64,000 bases of DNA, taken from positions 1-64,000 of the forward strand of contig JAKOQB010000139.1 of NCBI GenBank assembly GCA_029778535.1, read 5' to 3'. Below are positions 33,476 through 43,333 of this stretch, in pieces. The notes beneath the pieces were generated by a model, which was not told where the DNA came from, searched no databases, and saw nothing but the letters and a program-made list of their open reading frames with translations. Origin of the DNA: Pseudomonadota bacterium (GTDB lineage: Bacteria; Pseudomonadota; Gammaproteobacteria; Burkholderiales; Burkholderiaceae_F). Position 1 is the stretch's first letter, and each line of letters starts with the position of its first letter. Both the position numbers and the translations under genes were made by a program.

Positions 33476-34336
33476 ATGAGCCAGATCATCAGCAGCGCCA
33501 ATCCGGTCTACGTGGCGCGCAAGCGCCGCAACGCGGTGATGCTCGCCGTGTCGGCGCTGGCGCTGGCGTTCGGCCTGTTCTGGCTGGTGTGGATTCTCGG
33601 GACGCTGCTGCTGGAAGGCGGCAACGCGCTGACGCGCGTATCCCTGTACACGCAGATGACGCCGCCGCCCGGCGCCGACGGCGGGCTGGCCAATGCCATT
33701 GCCGGCAGCGTGATCATGGTGATCGCCGGGACGCTGCTCGGCACGCCGGTCGGCATCCTGGCCGGAACCTATCTCGCCGAGTACGGCCGCTCGAGCCGGC
33801 TGGCGTCGGCGACGCGGTTCCTGAACGACGTGCTGCTGTCGGCGCCGTCGATCGTGATCGGGCTGTTCGTGTATTCGGTGTACGTGGCGAAGGTCGGGCA
33901 CTTTTCCGGCCTGGCCGGCTCGATCGCGCTCGGCCTGCTGGTGGTCCCGGTGGTCGTACGCACCACCGACGACATGCTCAATCTCGTGCCGGCGAGCCTG
34001 CGCGAGGCGGCGTTCGCGCTCGGTTGCCCGACCTGGAAGGTCGTGGTCGCGATCACCTACCGTGCCGCGCGTACCGGCGTGGTGACCGGCGTCCTGCTGG
34101 CAGTGGCTCGGATCAGCGGCGAAACGGCGCCGCTGCTGTTCACCGCACTGAACAACCAGTTCTGGTCGCTCGACCTCAACGCGCCGCTGGCGAACCTGCC
34201 GGTGGTGATCTTTCAGTTCGCGATGAGTCCGTACGAGGACTGGCATCGGCTCGCGTGGGGCGGCGCGGCGCTGATCACGCTGGCGGTGCTCGCACTGAAC
34301 ATCGTCGCGCGGCTGTTGTTCCGGAAATCACATTGA
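33476..34336 (+). CDS. pstA: Phosphate ABC transporter permease PstA
   Basis: A 286-residue inner-membrane permease, shorter than PstC. Seen: [64 protein letters not shown], and [17 protein letters not shown], the usual PstA set. It starts 13 bases after pstC. Its stop overlaps a possible TTG start for pstB (TTGA). Confidence 0.95.
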   Translation: MSQIISSANPVYVARKRRNAVMLAVSALALAFGLFWLVWILGTLLLEGGNALTRVSLYTQMTPPPGADGGLANAIAGSVIMVIAGTLLGTPVGILAGTYLAEYGRSSRLASATRFLNDVLLSAPSIVIGLFVYSVYVAKVGHFSGLAGSIALGLLVVPVVVRTTDDMLNLVPASLREAAFALGCPTWKVVVAITYRAARTGVVTGVLLAVARISGETAPLLFTALNNQFWSLDLNAPLANLPVVIFQFAMSPYEDWHRLAWGGAALITLAVLALNIVARLLFRKSH

Positions 34337-34344
34337 GACAATCG

Positions 34345-35163
34345 ATGGTCGACAACCTGCTTAAAGCGCGGCCCGCGGCGGCGGCGGCGCCGGCGGCGCC
34401 GCCGCCGGCGAACATCAAGCTGAAGGTGCGCAACCTGAACTTCTATTACGGCAGCTATCAGGCGCTGAAGTCGATCTCGATCGACGTTCCCGAACACAAG
34501 GTGACCGCGTTCATCGGCCCGTCCGGCTGCGGCAAGTCGACCCTGCTGCGGACGTTCAACAAGATGTATGCCCTGTACCCGGACCAGCGCGCCGAGGGCG
34601 AGATCCTGTTCGACGGCGAGAACCTGGTGACGAGCCGCCAGGACGTGTCGCTGATCCGCGCCAAGATCGGCATGGTGTTCCAGAAGCCGACCCCGTTTCC
34701 GATGTCGATCTACGACAACATCGCCTTCGGCGTGCGCATGTTCGAGTCGCTCAACCGGGCCGAGATGGACGAGCGCGTCGAGTGGGCGCTGCAGCGCGCT
34801 GCGCTCTGGCGCGAGGTCAAGGACAAGCTGGGCCAGAGCGGCCACAGCCTGTCCGGCGGCCAGCAGCAACGGCTGTGCATCGCGCGCGGCATCGCGATCC
34901 GCCCCGAGATGATCCTGCTCGACGAGCCGTGCTCGGCGCTCGACCCGATCTCGACCGCCAAGATCGAGGAGCTGATCGAAGAGCTGAAGCAGGACTACAC
35001 GGTCGCGATCGTCACGCACAACATGCAGCAGGCCGCGCGCGTCAGCGACTACACCGCGTACATGTACCTGGGCGAACTGATTGAATTCGGCGAGACGGAC
35101 CAGATCTTCATCAAGCCGAAGCGCAAGGAGACCGAGGACTACATAACGGGACGCTTCGGTTGA
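34345..35163 (+). CDS. pstB: Phosphate ABC transporter ATP-binding protein PstB
   Basis: A 272-residue ATPase. Seen: Walker [31 protein letters not shown] (the PstB-specific Q-loop), signature [14 protein letters not shown], Walker [15 protein letters not shown], and switch [14 protein letters not shown] short Ala/Pro tract at residues 10-21, encoded by GCC/GCG repeats, is an odd N-terminal extension. I use the ATG giving [10 protein letters not shown]; an in-frame TTG four codons earlier overlaps the pstA stop. Confidence 0.96.
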   Translation: MVDNLLKARPAAAAAPAAPPPANIKLKVRNLNFYYGSYQALKSISIDVPEHKVTAFIGPSGCGKSTLLRTFNKMYALYPDQRAEGEILFDGENLVTSRQDVSLIRAKIGMVFQKPTPFPMSIYDNIAFGVRMFESLNRAEMDERVEWALQRAALWREVKDKLGQSGHSLSGGQQQRLCIARGIAIRPEMILLDEPCSALDPISTAKIEELIEELKQDYTVAIVTHNMQQAARVSDYTAYMYLGELIEFGETDQIFIKPKRKETEDYITGRFG

Positions 35164-35176
35164 GCGGGAGACGACG

Positions 35177-35893
35177 ATGGCCACGGGCGAGCATTCCTCC
35201 AAGCAGTACGACCACGAACTCGAGTCGATCCGCTCGCGCGTGCTGCAGATGGGCGGGCTGGTCGAGGCGCAGCTGAAGCTGGCGATCGAGGCGTTCGACA
35301 CCGAGGATGTCGCGCGCGCCGACGAGGTGATCGCGGCCGACCGCCGCGTCAACGAGCTCGAAGTCGAGCTCGACCGCGCGGTCAACAACGTGATCGCGCG
35401 CCGCCAGCCGACCGCGAGCGACCTGCGGCTGATCATGGGGGTGGCCAAGACGATCGTCGACATCGAACGCATCGGCGACGAGGCGACCAAGATCGCGCGC
35501 GTGGCGCGCTGGCTGCACGAGAAGAAGGTGCCCAACGTGCGGCTGCCGCGCGTGCCCGACGTGCACGCGTGCGGGACGATCGTCACCAGCATGCTGCGCG
35601 GCTCGCTCGACTCGTTCGCGCGGCTCGACGTGGCCGCCGCCGCCGGCATCATCCGCGACGACCGCGGGGTCGACGAGCGCTTCCGCGCGATCCTGCGCCA
35701 GTTGATCACGTTCATGATGGAAGACCCGCGCACGATCTCGGCGTCGATCGACATCATCTGGGCCGCCAAGGCGATCGAGCGCATCGGCGACCACGCCAAG
35801 AACATCGCCGAGCACGTGATCTTCATTGCGCAGGGCGAGGACATTCGCCACGCCGGGCCCGAGGCGCTGGCGCAGGCGGTGCGCGAGGCGTGA
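35177..35893 (+). CDS. phoU: Phosphate transport regulator PhoU
   Basis: A 238-residue all-helical protein with two PhoU repeats: ESIRSRVLQMGGLVEAQLKLAIEAF with D-x-ADEVIAADRRVNELE, and a second set in the C-terminal half ending AIERIGDHAKNIAEHVIFI. PhoU links the PstSCAB transporter to PhoR and keeps the Pho regulon off when phosphate is plentiful. It sits between pstB and phoB, 13 bases after pstB. Confidence 0.95.
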   Translation: MATGEHSSKQYDHELESIRSRVLQMGGLVEAQLKLAIEAFDTEDVARADEVIAADRRVNELEVELDRAVNNVIARRQPTASDLRLIMGVAKTIVDIERIGDEATKIARVARWLHEKKVPNVRLPRVPDVHACGTIVTSMLRGSLDSFARLDVAAAAGIIRDDRGVDERFRAILRQLITFMMEDPRTISASIDIIWAAKAIERIGDHAKNIAEHVIFIAQGEDIRHAGPEALAQAVREA

Positions 35894-35900
35894 GGGGCCC

Positions 35901-36605
35901 ATGCCGGCATCGATACTGGTGGTCGAGGACGAGCCGGCGATTCAGGAACTGGTGTCGTACGCGTGCGGCGAGAGCGGCTACGAGGTGCGGCGGGCCGACT
36001 CCGCCGGCGCTGCGCAGGCGGCGATCGGCGACCGGCTGCCGGACCTCGTGATCCTCGACTGGATGCTGCCCGACCGCGCGGGCATCGACCTGCTGCGCGG
36101 GCTGCGCGCCGACGCGCGCACGCGCGAGCTGCCGGTGATCATGCTGACCGCGAAGGGCGCCGAGGGCGACCGCGTCGCCGGGCTCGACGCTGGCGCGGAC
36201 GACTACGTGGTCAAGCCGTTCTCGCCGCGCGAGTTAATGTCGCGCGTGCGCGCGGTGATCCGCCGCCGCGCGCCGGACAAGGGCGACGAGCCGATCGTCT
36301 GCGGGGGGCTCGCGATCGATCCGGCGCGGCACGCAGTCACCTTCGACGGCCGGCCGGTGCAATTGGGGCTGGCCGAATTCAAGCTGCTGCGGTTCCTGGC
36401 CGCGCAGCCCGAGCGCGTGTTCACGCGCCGCCAGCTGCTCGACAGCGTGTGGGGCGACCACGTCTTCATCGAGGAGCGCACGGTCGACGTGCACGTGCTG
36501 CGGCTACGCAAGGCGCTCGCCGCCGCCGGAGCGCAGCACCTGGTGCAGACCGTGCGCGGACTGGGCTACCGGCTGGCGCGCGCCGCCGGCGCGGCAGCGG
36601 GCTGA
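35901..36605 (+). CDS. phoB: Phosphate regulon response regulator PhoB
   Basis: A 234-residue OmpR-family regulator. The receiver domain has the acidic pocket Glu9-Asp10, phosphorylation site Asp53 (LVILDWMLPD), a Thr in IMLTAKG, and Lys in YVVKPFSPREL. The winged-helix domain has LGLAEFKLLRFL, RQLLDSVWG, ERTVDVHVLRLRKAL and VRGLGYRL. The start gives MPASILVVEDE. It overlaps phoR as TGATG. It should control pstS and its own operon. Confidence 0.95.
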   Translation: MPASILVVEDEPAIQELVSYACGESGYEVRRADSAGAAQAAIGDRLPDLVILDWMLPDRAGIDLLRGLRADARTRELPVIMLTAKGAEGDRVAGLDAGADDYVVKPFSPRELMSRVRAVIRRRAPDKGDEPIVCGGLAIDPARHAVTFDGRPVQLGLAEFKLLRFLAAQPERVFTRRQLLDSVWGDHVFIEERTVDVHVLRLRKALAAAGAQHLVQTVRGLGYRLARAAGAAAG

Positions 36606-37957
36606 TGCGCACGATGAACCGCGAGACGCTGCGACACCGCCTGCTCCTGCTGCTGCCCGCGGTCATGCGGCTCGCGCTGGTGGCCGTCGTGGCGGTGATC
36701 GCCGGCGTGCTGTTCGGCGCGGTGGCCGGACTCGCCGTGGCGCTGGCGGGCGTGGTGCTGATGTTCTTGGTGCACCTCGTGTATCTGGCGTTCCTCGGCC
36801 AGTGGCTCGAGCAGCCGCGGCTGGCGACGATTCCGCACGGTGTGGGCACGTGGGCGGAGATCTTCACGCGCCTGTACAAGTCGCGCCGCGCCAGCGAGGC
36901 GAGCGAGCGCCGGCTGCAAGACAACGAGGAACGCTTCCGCCGCACGATCAGCGCGCTGCCGGAAGGCATCCTGCTGGTCGACGCGTCGCTGCAGATCGAA
37001 TGGTGCAACCCGGTCGCCGAGCAGCACCTCGGCATTAGCCTGCGCGCCGACCAGGGCCTGCGGCTGACCAACCTTGTGCGCGACCCGGCCTTCGTCGCGT
37101 ACATGACGTCGGCGAACTTCGAGCAGCCGCTGGTGTTCCGGCCGCTCGGCAATCCGGCGCTGGTCCTGTCGATCGGCGTGATCGAGTTCGAGCCGGGGCG
37201 TTCGATCGTGATCTCGCGCGACATCACGCAGTCCGAGCGCGTCGACGCGATGCGGCGCGACTTCGTCGCCAACGTGTCGCACGAACTGCGCACGCCGCTG
37301 ACGGTCGTCAACGGCTTTCTCGAGACGCTGCTCGACGCGCGACCGCCGCTCGACGCGACGCGCACGCGCCATTTGCAGCTGATGCACGAGCAGGCGTCGC
37401 GCATGCAGCGCCTGGTCGAGGACCTGCTGCTGCTGTCGCGGCTGGAGTCGGCGGAGACGCCGCTGGCGGAAGAGCAGGTCGATGTGCCGCAACTCGTGCG
37501 CGCACTGGAGTCCGAGGCGCGCGCGCTGTCGCAGGGCCGGCACGAGATCGCGGCCGAGATCGAGCGCGTGCACCTGCGCGGCAGCCGCGAAGAACTGCGC
37601 AGCGCGTTCGGCAACCTCGTGTCGAATGCAGTGCGCTACACACCCGCCGGCGGACGCATCCGGCTCCGCTGGCGCGTGGCCGACGACGGCGCGCTGTTCG
37701 AGGTCGAGGACAGCGGCATCGGCATCGAGCCCGAGCACATCCCGCGGCTGACCGAGCGCTTCTATCGCGTCGACAAGAGCCGTTCGCGCGAAACCGGCGG
37801 CACCGGACTCGGTCTCGCGATCGTCAAGCACGTGCTGCTGCGACACCAGGGACGGCTCGACGTGCGCTCGCGCGTCGGGCAGGGCAGCGTGTTCGGCGCG
37901 TGGCTGCCGGCGGCGCGCCTGATCCGGGTGGCCGAGCCGGCGCGTGCGGCGGCCTGA
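36605..37957 (+). CDS. phoR: Phosphate regulon sensor histidine kinase PhoR
   Basis: A 450-residue membrane kinase. Two close N-terminal helices (about residues 10-60) have almost no periplasmic loop, as in other PhoR proteins, so it reads the state of PstSCAB-PhoU rather than phosphate directly. A PAS domain (about 105-200) contains ALPEGILLVDASLQIEWCN. HisKA has His226 in NVSHELRTPLTVV. The ATPase domain has LVSNAVRYTP, DSGIGIEPEHIPRLTERFYRV and GGTGLGLAIVKHV. An ATG three codons later is also possible. Confidence 0.95.
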   Translation: MRTMNRETLRHRLLLLLPAVMRLALVAVVAVIAGVLFGAVAGLAVALAGVVLMFLVHLVYLAFLGQWLEQPRLATIPHGVGTWAEIFTRLYKSRRASEASERRLQDNEERFRRTISALPEGILLVDASLQIEWCNPVAEQHLGISLRADQGLRLTNLVRDPAFVAYMTSANFEQPLVFRPLGNPALVLSIGVIEFEPGRSIVISRDITQSERVDAMRRDFVANVSHELRTPLTVVNGFLETLLDARPPLDATRTRHLQLMHEQASRMQRLVEDLLLLSRLESAETPLAEEQVDVPQLVRALESEARALSQGRHEIAAEIERVHLRGSREELRSAFGNLVSNAVRYTPAGGRIRLRWRVADDGALFEVEDSGIGIEPEHIPRLTERFYRVDKSRSRETGGTGLGLAIVKHVLLRHQGRLDVRSRVGQGSVFGAWLPAARLIRVAEPARAAA

Positions 37958-38018
37958 ACGGACAATGAGCACCTCAAATTGCCGCCCGTCGTCCGCACCG
38001 GTATCATGCGCATGCCTT

Positions 38019-38095
<77 letters not shown>

Positions 38096-38133
38096 GTCTT
38101 CCTGGCTGCAATGCCCTCGCCCGGGGAACCGAA

Positions 38134-38210
38134 CTGCCCGTAGCTCAGCTGGATAGAGCACCGGCCTTCTAAGCCGGGGGTCGCAGGTTCGAGTCCTGCC
38201 GGGCAGGCCA
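38134..38210 (+). tRNA. tRNA-Arg (anticodon TCT)
   Basis: A 77-base cloverleaf: acceptor CTGCCCG/CGGGCAG, D-stem GCTC/GAGC, anticodon stem CCGGC/GCCGG with loop CTTCTAA giving TCT, T-arm GCAGG TTCGAGT CCTGC, discriminator G and encoded CCA. It reads the AGA/AGG codons, which are rare in a genome this GC-rich. Confidence 0.95.
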
Positions 38211-38219
38211 GGACAAAGC

Positions 38220-38295
38220 GGTGGCCGTAGCTCAACGGTAGAGTCCCGGATTGTGATTCCGGTTGTTGTGGGTTCGAATCCCATCGGCCACCCCA
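38220..38295 (+). tRNA. tRNA-His (anticodon GTG)
   Basis: Acceptor GTGGCCG/CGGCCAC with an encoded extra G at 38220 opposite C73, the histidine identity pair. Anticodon stem CCGGA/TCCGG with loop TTGTGAT giving GTG. T-arm GTGGG TTCGAAT CCCAT. CCA is encoded. Confidence 0.95.
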
Positions 38296-38414
38296 GCACG
38301 GCACCTTGCACGGTATTAGGGTTTGGGCTTCGGCGGGCGTGTTTTTCGGAACGAACGAGGGGACTCGGCGCGCCCCCTCGTGCTCCCCCAGCCAGCCCTA
38401 CGAGGGCGAACTCG

Positions 38415-38960
38415 ATGAGCAAGGCATTTGTTAAGGAATCCGACGCGCTCGACGATGACGAAGTCGAGGCGCCGCCGCTGCCCGCCGGAACGAAGAACTA
38501 CATCACGCCGGCCGGCTTCAAGCGGCTGAAGGACGAACTCGTCCAACTGCTGAACGTCGAGCGGCCCGAGGTCGTGCGTACGGTGTCGTGGGCCGCGAGC
38601 AACGGCGATCGCTCGGAAAACGGCGACTACATCTACGGCAAGAAGCGGCTGCGCGAGATCGACCGGCGCATCCGCTTCCTGACCAAGCGGCTCGACAGCG
38701 CCGAAGTCGTCGACCCGGCCGCGCGGCCGCCGACCGACCAGATCTTCTTCGGCGCCACGGTGCGCTACACCACCGCGACCGGTGACGAGCAGCAGATCAC
38801 GATCGCCGGAATCGACGAGGTCGATCTGGCGCGCGGGTTCGTCAGCTGGATCTCGCCGATCGCGCGCGCGCTGATGAAGGCGCGCGAAGGCGACAGCGTG
38901 CTGCTGCGCACGCCGGCAGGGATCGAGACGCTGGAAATCCTAGAAGTCCGCTACGCGTGA
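38415..38960 (+). CDS. greB: Transcription elongation factor GreB
   Basis: A 181-residue Gre factor that rescues backtracked RNA polymerase. Seen: YITPAGFKRLKDELVQLLNVERP, the acidic tip SNGDRSENGDYIYGKKRLREIDRRIRFL (the GDYIYGKK wording separates GreB from GreA), and a C-terminal SWISPIARALMKAREGD. The start gives MSKAFVKESD, leaving a short acidic leader before the coiled coil. It directly follows the tRNA cluster and ends 6 bases from the convergent spoT. The 119-base gap before it (38296-38414) shows no feature. Confidence 0.95.
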   Translation: MSKAFVKESDALDDDEVEAPPLPAGTKNYITPAGFKRLKDELVQLLNVERPEVVRTVSWAASNGDRSENGDYIYGKKRLREIDRRIRFLTKRLDSAEVVDPAARPPTDQIFFGATVRYTTATGDEQQITIAGIDEVDLARGFVSWISPIARALMKAREGDSVLLRTPAGIETLEILEVRYA

Positions 38961-38966
38961 GGGCGC

Positions 38967-41300
38967 TCAGGCTTCCTCGGCGGTTTCCTGCCCGGGCGCA
39001 CGCGCGACCGCGCGCGCGCGCGTCACGCGCGAGACTTCCTTGATCCGGCGCAGCCCGCGAATCAGCCGCGCCAGGTGCTTGCGGTTGCGCACCTGCACCT
39101 TGAAATGGATCAGCGCCTGGTCCGAGCCCTCGTCCTCCAGGTGCACGTTCAGGATGTTCGAATCGGCCTCGGCGATCGCGATCGCGATCCGGCCCAGCAC
39201 GCCGCGCTGGTTCGCGGCGGCGACATCGATGTTGACGCCGTACAGGCCGGTGATTTCCTCGGCCCACTGCAGGTCGATCCAGCGCTCCGGATCGGCGCGG
39301 CGCGCCCGACGCGCGTTCGGGCAGTCGGTCTGGTGCACGGCCAGCCCCTGATCCTTGCGCATGTGGCCGACCACCGCATCGCCGGGAATCGGGCTGCAGC
39401 AGTTCGCCATCTGCAGCGCCATGCCTTCGGTGCCGCGGATCACCACCGGCGCCGGCGTCGTGAACGCGGCGCGTGAGGTCTCGGTGACGGCCTGCCCGAC
39501 GGCGGGCTGCAGCCCGAGCATCAGCTGCCGCGCGACGACGGCGGCCAGCCGCCGCCCCAGCCCGATGTCGGCCAGGATCTCGTCGCGATCGCGCGCCTGC
39601 GCCTCCTTGATCAGCGCCTCCCAGCGCGCGACCGGCACGTCGGCGAGCGCGAAGTCGAGCTGGCGCGCGGCCTGCGTCAACAGGCGTTCGCCGAGCGCGA
39701 TCGATTCCTCCCGCTTCATCGTGCGCAGAAAGTGGCGGATCTCCGCGCGCGCTTTGCCGGTGCGCACGAACGCGAGCCAGCCCGGATTCGGGCGCGCGAC
39801 CGGGCCGGTGACGACCTCGACCACGTCGCCATTGCGCAGCTCGGTGCGCAGCGGCTGAATCTCGTTGTTGATGCGCGCGGCCACGCACTTGTTGCCGACG
39901 TCGGTGTGGATGCCGTAGGCGAAGTCAACCGGTGTGGCGCCGCGGGGCAGACTGACGATCTTTCCCTTCGGCGTGAACACGTAGACCTTGTCGGGGAACA
40001 GATCGACCTTGATGTTCTCCATCAGCTCGGCCGAATCGCCGGTCTGCTGATGGATATCGAGCAGCGACTGCAGCCACTGGTGCGTGCGCGACTGCAGCTC
40101 CGACAGCGACGTGTCGTCGGTCTTGTACAGCCAGTGCGCCGCCACGCCCGACTCGGCGACGTTGTTCATCGCGCGCGTGCGGATCTGGAACTCGATCGGC
40201 GTTCCGTAGGGCCCGATCAAGGTCGTGTGCACCGACTGGTAGCCGTTGACCTTCGGGATCGCGATGTAATCCTTGAAGCGCCCCGGCACCGGCCGGTACA
40301 GCGCGTGCAGCGCTCCCAACGCGAGGTAGCAGTCCTGGCGCGTGTTGACGACGATTCGAAAGCCGTAGATGTCGAGCACCTCGGAGAACGACAGGTTCTT
40401 CTCGACCATCTTGCGGTAGATGCCGTAAATGGTCTTCTCGCGGCCGTAGACCTCGGCCTTGATCTTGTGCTCGGCGAGCGTGCGGCGCACCGCGTCGAGG
40501 ATCTTGCCCAGCACCTCGCGCCGGTTGCCGCGCGCCGACAGCACCGCCTTCTGCAGCACCTGGAAGCGCAGCGGATGCAGACGCGCGAAGCTGCCTTCCT
40601 GCAGTTCGCGGTAGATCGCATTGAGCCCCAGCCGGTGCGCGATCGGCGCATAGATGTCGAGCGTCTCCTGCGCGATGCGGCGCTGCTTGTCGCGCTCCAT
40701 CGCGTCGAGCGTGCGCACGTTGTGCAGGCGGTCGGCGAGCTTGATCAGGATCACGCGCACGTCGCGCGCCATCGCCAGCAGCATCTTGCGGAAGCTCTCC
40801 GCCTGCTGCTCCTCGGTCGAGTCGAAGCGCAGCCGGTCGAGCTTGGAGACGCCGTCGACCAGTTCCGCCACCACCGCGCCGAAGCGCTCGACCAGCTCCT
40901 GCTTCGTGACGCCGGAATCCTCCAGCACGTCGTGCAGCAGCGCGGCCTGGATCGCGGCCGCGTCGAGCTTCCACTCGGTCAGGATCTCGGCGACCGCGAT
41001 CGGGTGCGTGATGTACGGCAGACCGCTCCTGCGGAACTGGCCAAGGTGCGCGGCATCGGAGAAGCGGAACGCCTCCTTGATGCGCTGGATGTCGGCTCCG
41101 GACAGGTACTTCTTCAGCTTCTCCGTCAGCTGGGTGAAGCTGACGACACCGGCGGTGGCTGGAATCGGCGCCTCGGGCGTGCGGCGCACCGCTTTGCGCA
41201 GTGCTTCGGCGGCACGGCGCGCGAAGCCGGTGGGCGCAGCGGGAACCGTGGGCGCCGTCAGTTCCGGCGCGCCGGTGGAGGGGGGATTGGATGCCGCCAT
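38967..41300 (-). CDS. spoT: Bifunctional (p)ppGpp synthetase/hydrolase, SpoT type
   Basis: A 777-residue stringent-response enzyme. The hydrolase site is intact (His99 in YITHP, His123-Asp124 in LLHDVLEDSG). In the synthetase domain the acidic-versus-basic marker is RFKD (341-344), the RXKD form of bifunctional Rel/SpoT rather than the EXDD of RelA. A TGS domain (VYVFTPKGKIVSLPRGATPVDF) begins near residue 440, and an ACT domain lies at the C-terminus. The N-terminus has an about 50-residue Pro/Ala-rich extension. It lies downstream of rpoZ in the same direction; omega is part of a ppGpp site on RNA polymerase. Confidence 0.95.
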   Translation of the reverse strand: MAASNPPSTGAPELTAPTVPAAPTGFARRAAEALRKAVRRTPEAPIPATAGVVSFTQLTEKLKKYLSGADIQRIKEAFRFSDAAHLGQFRRSGLPYITHPIAVAEILTEWKLDAAAIQAALLHDVLEDSGVTKQELVERFGAVVAELVDGVSKLDRLRFDSTEEQQAESFRKMLLAMARDVRVILIKLADRLHNVRTLDAMERDKQRRIAQETLDIYAPIAHRLGLNAIYRELQEGSFARLHPLRFQVLQKAVLSARGNRREVLGKILDAVRRTLAEHKIKAEVYGREKTIYGIYRKMVEKNLSFSEVLDIYGFRIVVNTRQDCYLALGALHALYRPVPGRFKDYIAIPKVNGYQSVHTTLIGPYGTPIEFQIRTRAMNNVAESGVAAHWLYKTDDTSLSELQSRTHQWLQSLLDIHQQTGDSAELMENIKVDLFPDKVYVFTPKGKIVSLPRGATPVDFAYGIHTDVGNKCVAARINNEIQPLRTELRNGDVVEVVTGPVARPNPGWLAFVRTGKARAEIRHFLRTMKREESIALGERLLTQAARQLDFALADVPVARWEALIKEAQARDRDEILADIGLGRRLAAVVARQLMLGLQPAVGQAVTETSRAAFTTPAPVVIRGTEGMALQMANCCSPIPGDAVVGHMRKDQGLAVHQTDCPNARRARRADPERWIDLQWAEEITGLYGVNIDVAAANQRGVLGRIAIAIAEADSNILNVHLEDEGSDQALIHFKVQVRNRKHLARLIRGLRRIKEVSRVTRARAVARAPGQETAEEA

Positions 41301-41413
41301 GCTCGAACCTCGGCGCTAACTTAGCGTGCGGCTCAAGGCGGCGCAAACGGGCGCGTCAGCGCCGCTGCGGCCGGGAGTGGCGCCGGGGCGCCGCGGTCGC
41401 ATGGTCCGTCACA

Positions 41414-41617
41414 TCAGCTCGGCACCTTGCGCAGCATCTCGATGCCGACGCGTCCGGCGGCGATCTCGCGCAGCGCCGCCACCGATGGCTTGTCCTTGGT
41501 GTCGATCTTGGGCGCGTGCCCCTGTGTCAGCTGGCGCGCGCGATACGCTGCGGCGAGCGTGAGCTGGAACCGGTTCGGAATGTGCTTCAGGCAGTCTTCG
41601 ACGGTGATGCGGGCCAT
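41414..41617 (-). CDS. rpoZ: DNA-directed RNA polymerase omega subunit
   Basis: A 67-residue subunit that helps assemble RNA polymerase and forms part of a ppGpp binding site. Seen: [28 protein letters not shown], and [15 protein letters not shown], the complete omega pattern at its normal length. It lies between gmk and spoT, the standard order. Confidence 0.95.
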   Translation of the reverse strand: MARITVEDCLKHIPNRFQLTLAAAYRARQLTQGHAPKIDTKDKPSVAALREIAAGRVGIEMLRKVPS

Positions 41618-41652
41618 GGCGGGATTCCTCTGCTGGATTGACGCTGATTTTA

Positions 41653-42294
41653 CTAGACGAGGACGCCGAGCTGCACGAACAGATCGTGGTTGCGTGCCGC
41701 CTGCGTCGGATAGCGCAGCCGGGCCGCGGTGACGATCGCGGTCAGCTGCGCGAGCGCGACATCGAAGTCCTCGTTGATGATCACGTAGTCCAGTTCGTGC
41801 GCGTGCGCCATCTCGCTTCCGGCCGCGAGCAGCCGGCGCGCGATCACCTGCGGCGAATCCTGGCCGCGCTTCTTCAGCCGCGTCTCCAGTGCGTCGATCG
41901 ACGGCGGCAGGATGAACACGCCGACTGCGTCCGGGAAATGCTGCTTCACCTGGCGCGCGCCCTGCCAGTCGATCTCCAGCAGCACGTCGCGGCCGGCCCT
42001 CACGCGCTCGTCGATCCACACGCGCGAGGTCGCGTAGAAGTTGCCGTGCACCTCGGCGCTTTCGAGAAATTCGCCGCGCGCGCGCCGCTCCTTGAAATCC
42101 TCGACCGACACGAAATGGTACTCGCGCCCATCCTGCTCGCCCGGCCGCGGCGGCCGCGTCGTGAACGAAACCGACAGCTCGATCGCGCTGTCGCGCGCGA
42201 GCAGCGCGTTGACCAGCGTCGACTTGCCGGCGCCCGACGGCGCCACCACCAGAAAGATGTTGCCCGGTCTTGAATCGATCGCGCCGCCCGCCAT
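41653..42294 (-). CDS. gmk: Guanylate kinase
   Basis: A 213-residue kinase that phosphorylates GMP to GDP. Seen: P-loop [20 protein letters not shown]-binding [22 protein letters not shown], and [14 protein letters not shown], followed by a lid. I use the ATG giving [17 protein letters not shown], two bases after the yicC stop. Close to rpoZ and spoT, it feeds GDP/GTP to the ppGpp pathway. Confidence 0.95.
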   Translation of the reverse strand: MAGGAIDSRPGNIFLVVAPSGAGKSTLVNALLARDSAIELSVSFTTRPPRPGEQDGREYHFVSVEDFKERRARGEFLESAEVHGNFYATSRVWIDERVRAGRDVLLEIDWQGARQVKQHFPDAVGVFILPPSIDALETRLKKRGQDSPQVIARRLLAAGSEMAHAHELDYVIINEDFDVALAQLTAIVTAARLRYPTQAARNHDLFVQLGVLV

Positions 42295-42296
42295 GG

Positions 42297-43199
42297 TCAC
42301 TCCAGGTTCTGGATCTGCTCGCGCATCTGCTCGATCAGCAGCTTCAGTTCGATTGCCGCCTGCGTCAGCTCGACCGCGGTGGCCTTCGAGCCGAGCGTGT
42401 TGGCTTCGCGGTTCAGCTCCTGCATCAGGAAGTCGAGTCGGCGCCCGACCGCGCCGCCGGCCGCCAGCACGCGCCGCACCTCGGCCACGTGGGTGGCGAG
42501 CCGGTTCAGTTCCTCGTCGACGTCGGCGCGCAGCCCGTACAGCGTCACCTCCTGCCGGATGCGCTCGGAGATCTCCTCGCGCGACACCACGCCGCTGCCG
42601 GAGAGCAGCGGTGCCAGCGTCTGGTTCAGGCGCTCGACCAGCTTGCGCTCGATCGCCGCCAGCATGTCGGGCGCGCGGCTCTTCAGCTCGGCGACGATCG
42701 CGTCGATCGCCGTGCAGCGCTCGAGCAGGCCGGCGCCGAGCGCGCCGCCTTCGCGCCGGCGGCTCGCCTCGAACTGGTCGAGCGCGGCCGCCAGCAGTGA
42801 CAGCACCGCGGCGCGCAGTTCGTCGGCGTCGACCGACGACACTTCGACGATGCCGGGCCACGCGAGCGCGTCGGCGATCGACAGCGGCGCGGCGCCCGGC
42901 ATGCGCCCCGAGATCTCCGCCGCCAGCTGCGCCAGCCGCGCTAATGCATCGGCATTGAGGCGCGGTGCCTCGGCAGCGCTCTGGCGCTGCACGCTGATGC
43001 GACACTCGACCTTGCCGCGCGCGATGCGCGCGGACAGCGTCTCGCGCACGGCGCCTTCGAACTGGCGCAGTTCGTCGGCCACGCGCAGCGTCAGATCGAG
43101 AAAGCGGGCATTGACCGACTTCAGCTCCGCGGTCAGCGTGCCGAGCGAGCTCGCGCGGCTGGCGCTCGCAAATCCGGTCATGCTGGCAACGCTCGCCAT
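42297..43199 (-). CDS. yicC: YicC family endoribonuclease-like protein
   Basis: A 300-residue protein of the YicC/YloC family: SMTGFASA at the N-terminus, [20 protein letters not shown], and the C-terminal [45 protein letters not shown]. Family members cut RNA with short defined ends in vitro and influence small-RNA turnover. The start could be the first ATG, or the one giving MTGFASA six codons later. It heads the yicC-gmk-rpoZ-spoT series and diverges from the kinase gene across a 134-base gap. Confidence 0.93.
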   Translation of the reverse strand: MASVASMTGFASASRASSLGTLTAELKSVNARFLDLTLRVADELRQFEGAVRETLSARIARGKVECRISVQRQSAAEAPRLNADALARLAQLAAEISGRMPGAAPLSIADALAWPGIVEVSSVDADELRAAVLSLLAAALDQFEASRRREGGALGAGLLERCTAIDAIVAELKSRAPDMLAAIERKLVERLNQTLAPLLSGSGVVSREEISERIRQEVTLYGLRADVDEELNRLATHVAEVRRVLAAGGAVGRRLDFLMQELNREANTLGSKATAVELTQAAIELKLLIEQMREQIQNLE

Positions 43200-43248
43200 G
43201 AGTGCAACTCCAAACGGGTGATGCGGCGGGCGACGCGCCCCTTTTCGC

Positions 43249-43254
43249 TAGAAT
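43249..43254 (+). promoter_or_regulatory. Candidate -10 box of the kinase-phosphatase-rph operon (TAGAAT)
   Basis: TAGAAT in the context GCTAGAATCGC, 79 bases before the kinase ATG. A clear -35 is not visible. Similar hexamers precede dnaX, folP and the DUF433 gene. Confidence 0.35.
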
Positions 43255-43333
43255 CGCGCCGGTCTTTCCGGAGCACTGACAGCCACGCCGCAAATGCGGG
43301 CAACGCAATCCGCGGCTCGCGAACCCTTCCTCC

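Noticed and set aside
34372-34412. GCC/GCG-rich tract at the start of pstB as a microsatellite-type phase-variable repeat
   Set aside because: It is an imperfect Ala/Pro-coding stretch in frame, with no long uniform repeat unit.
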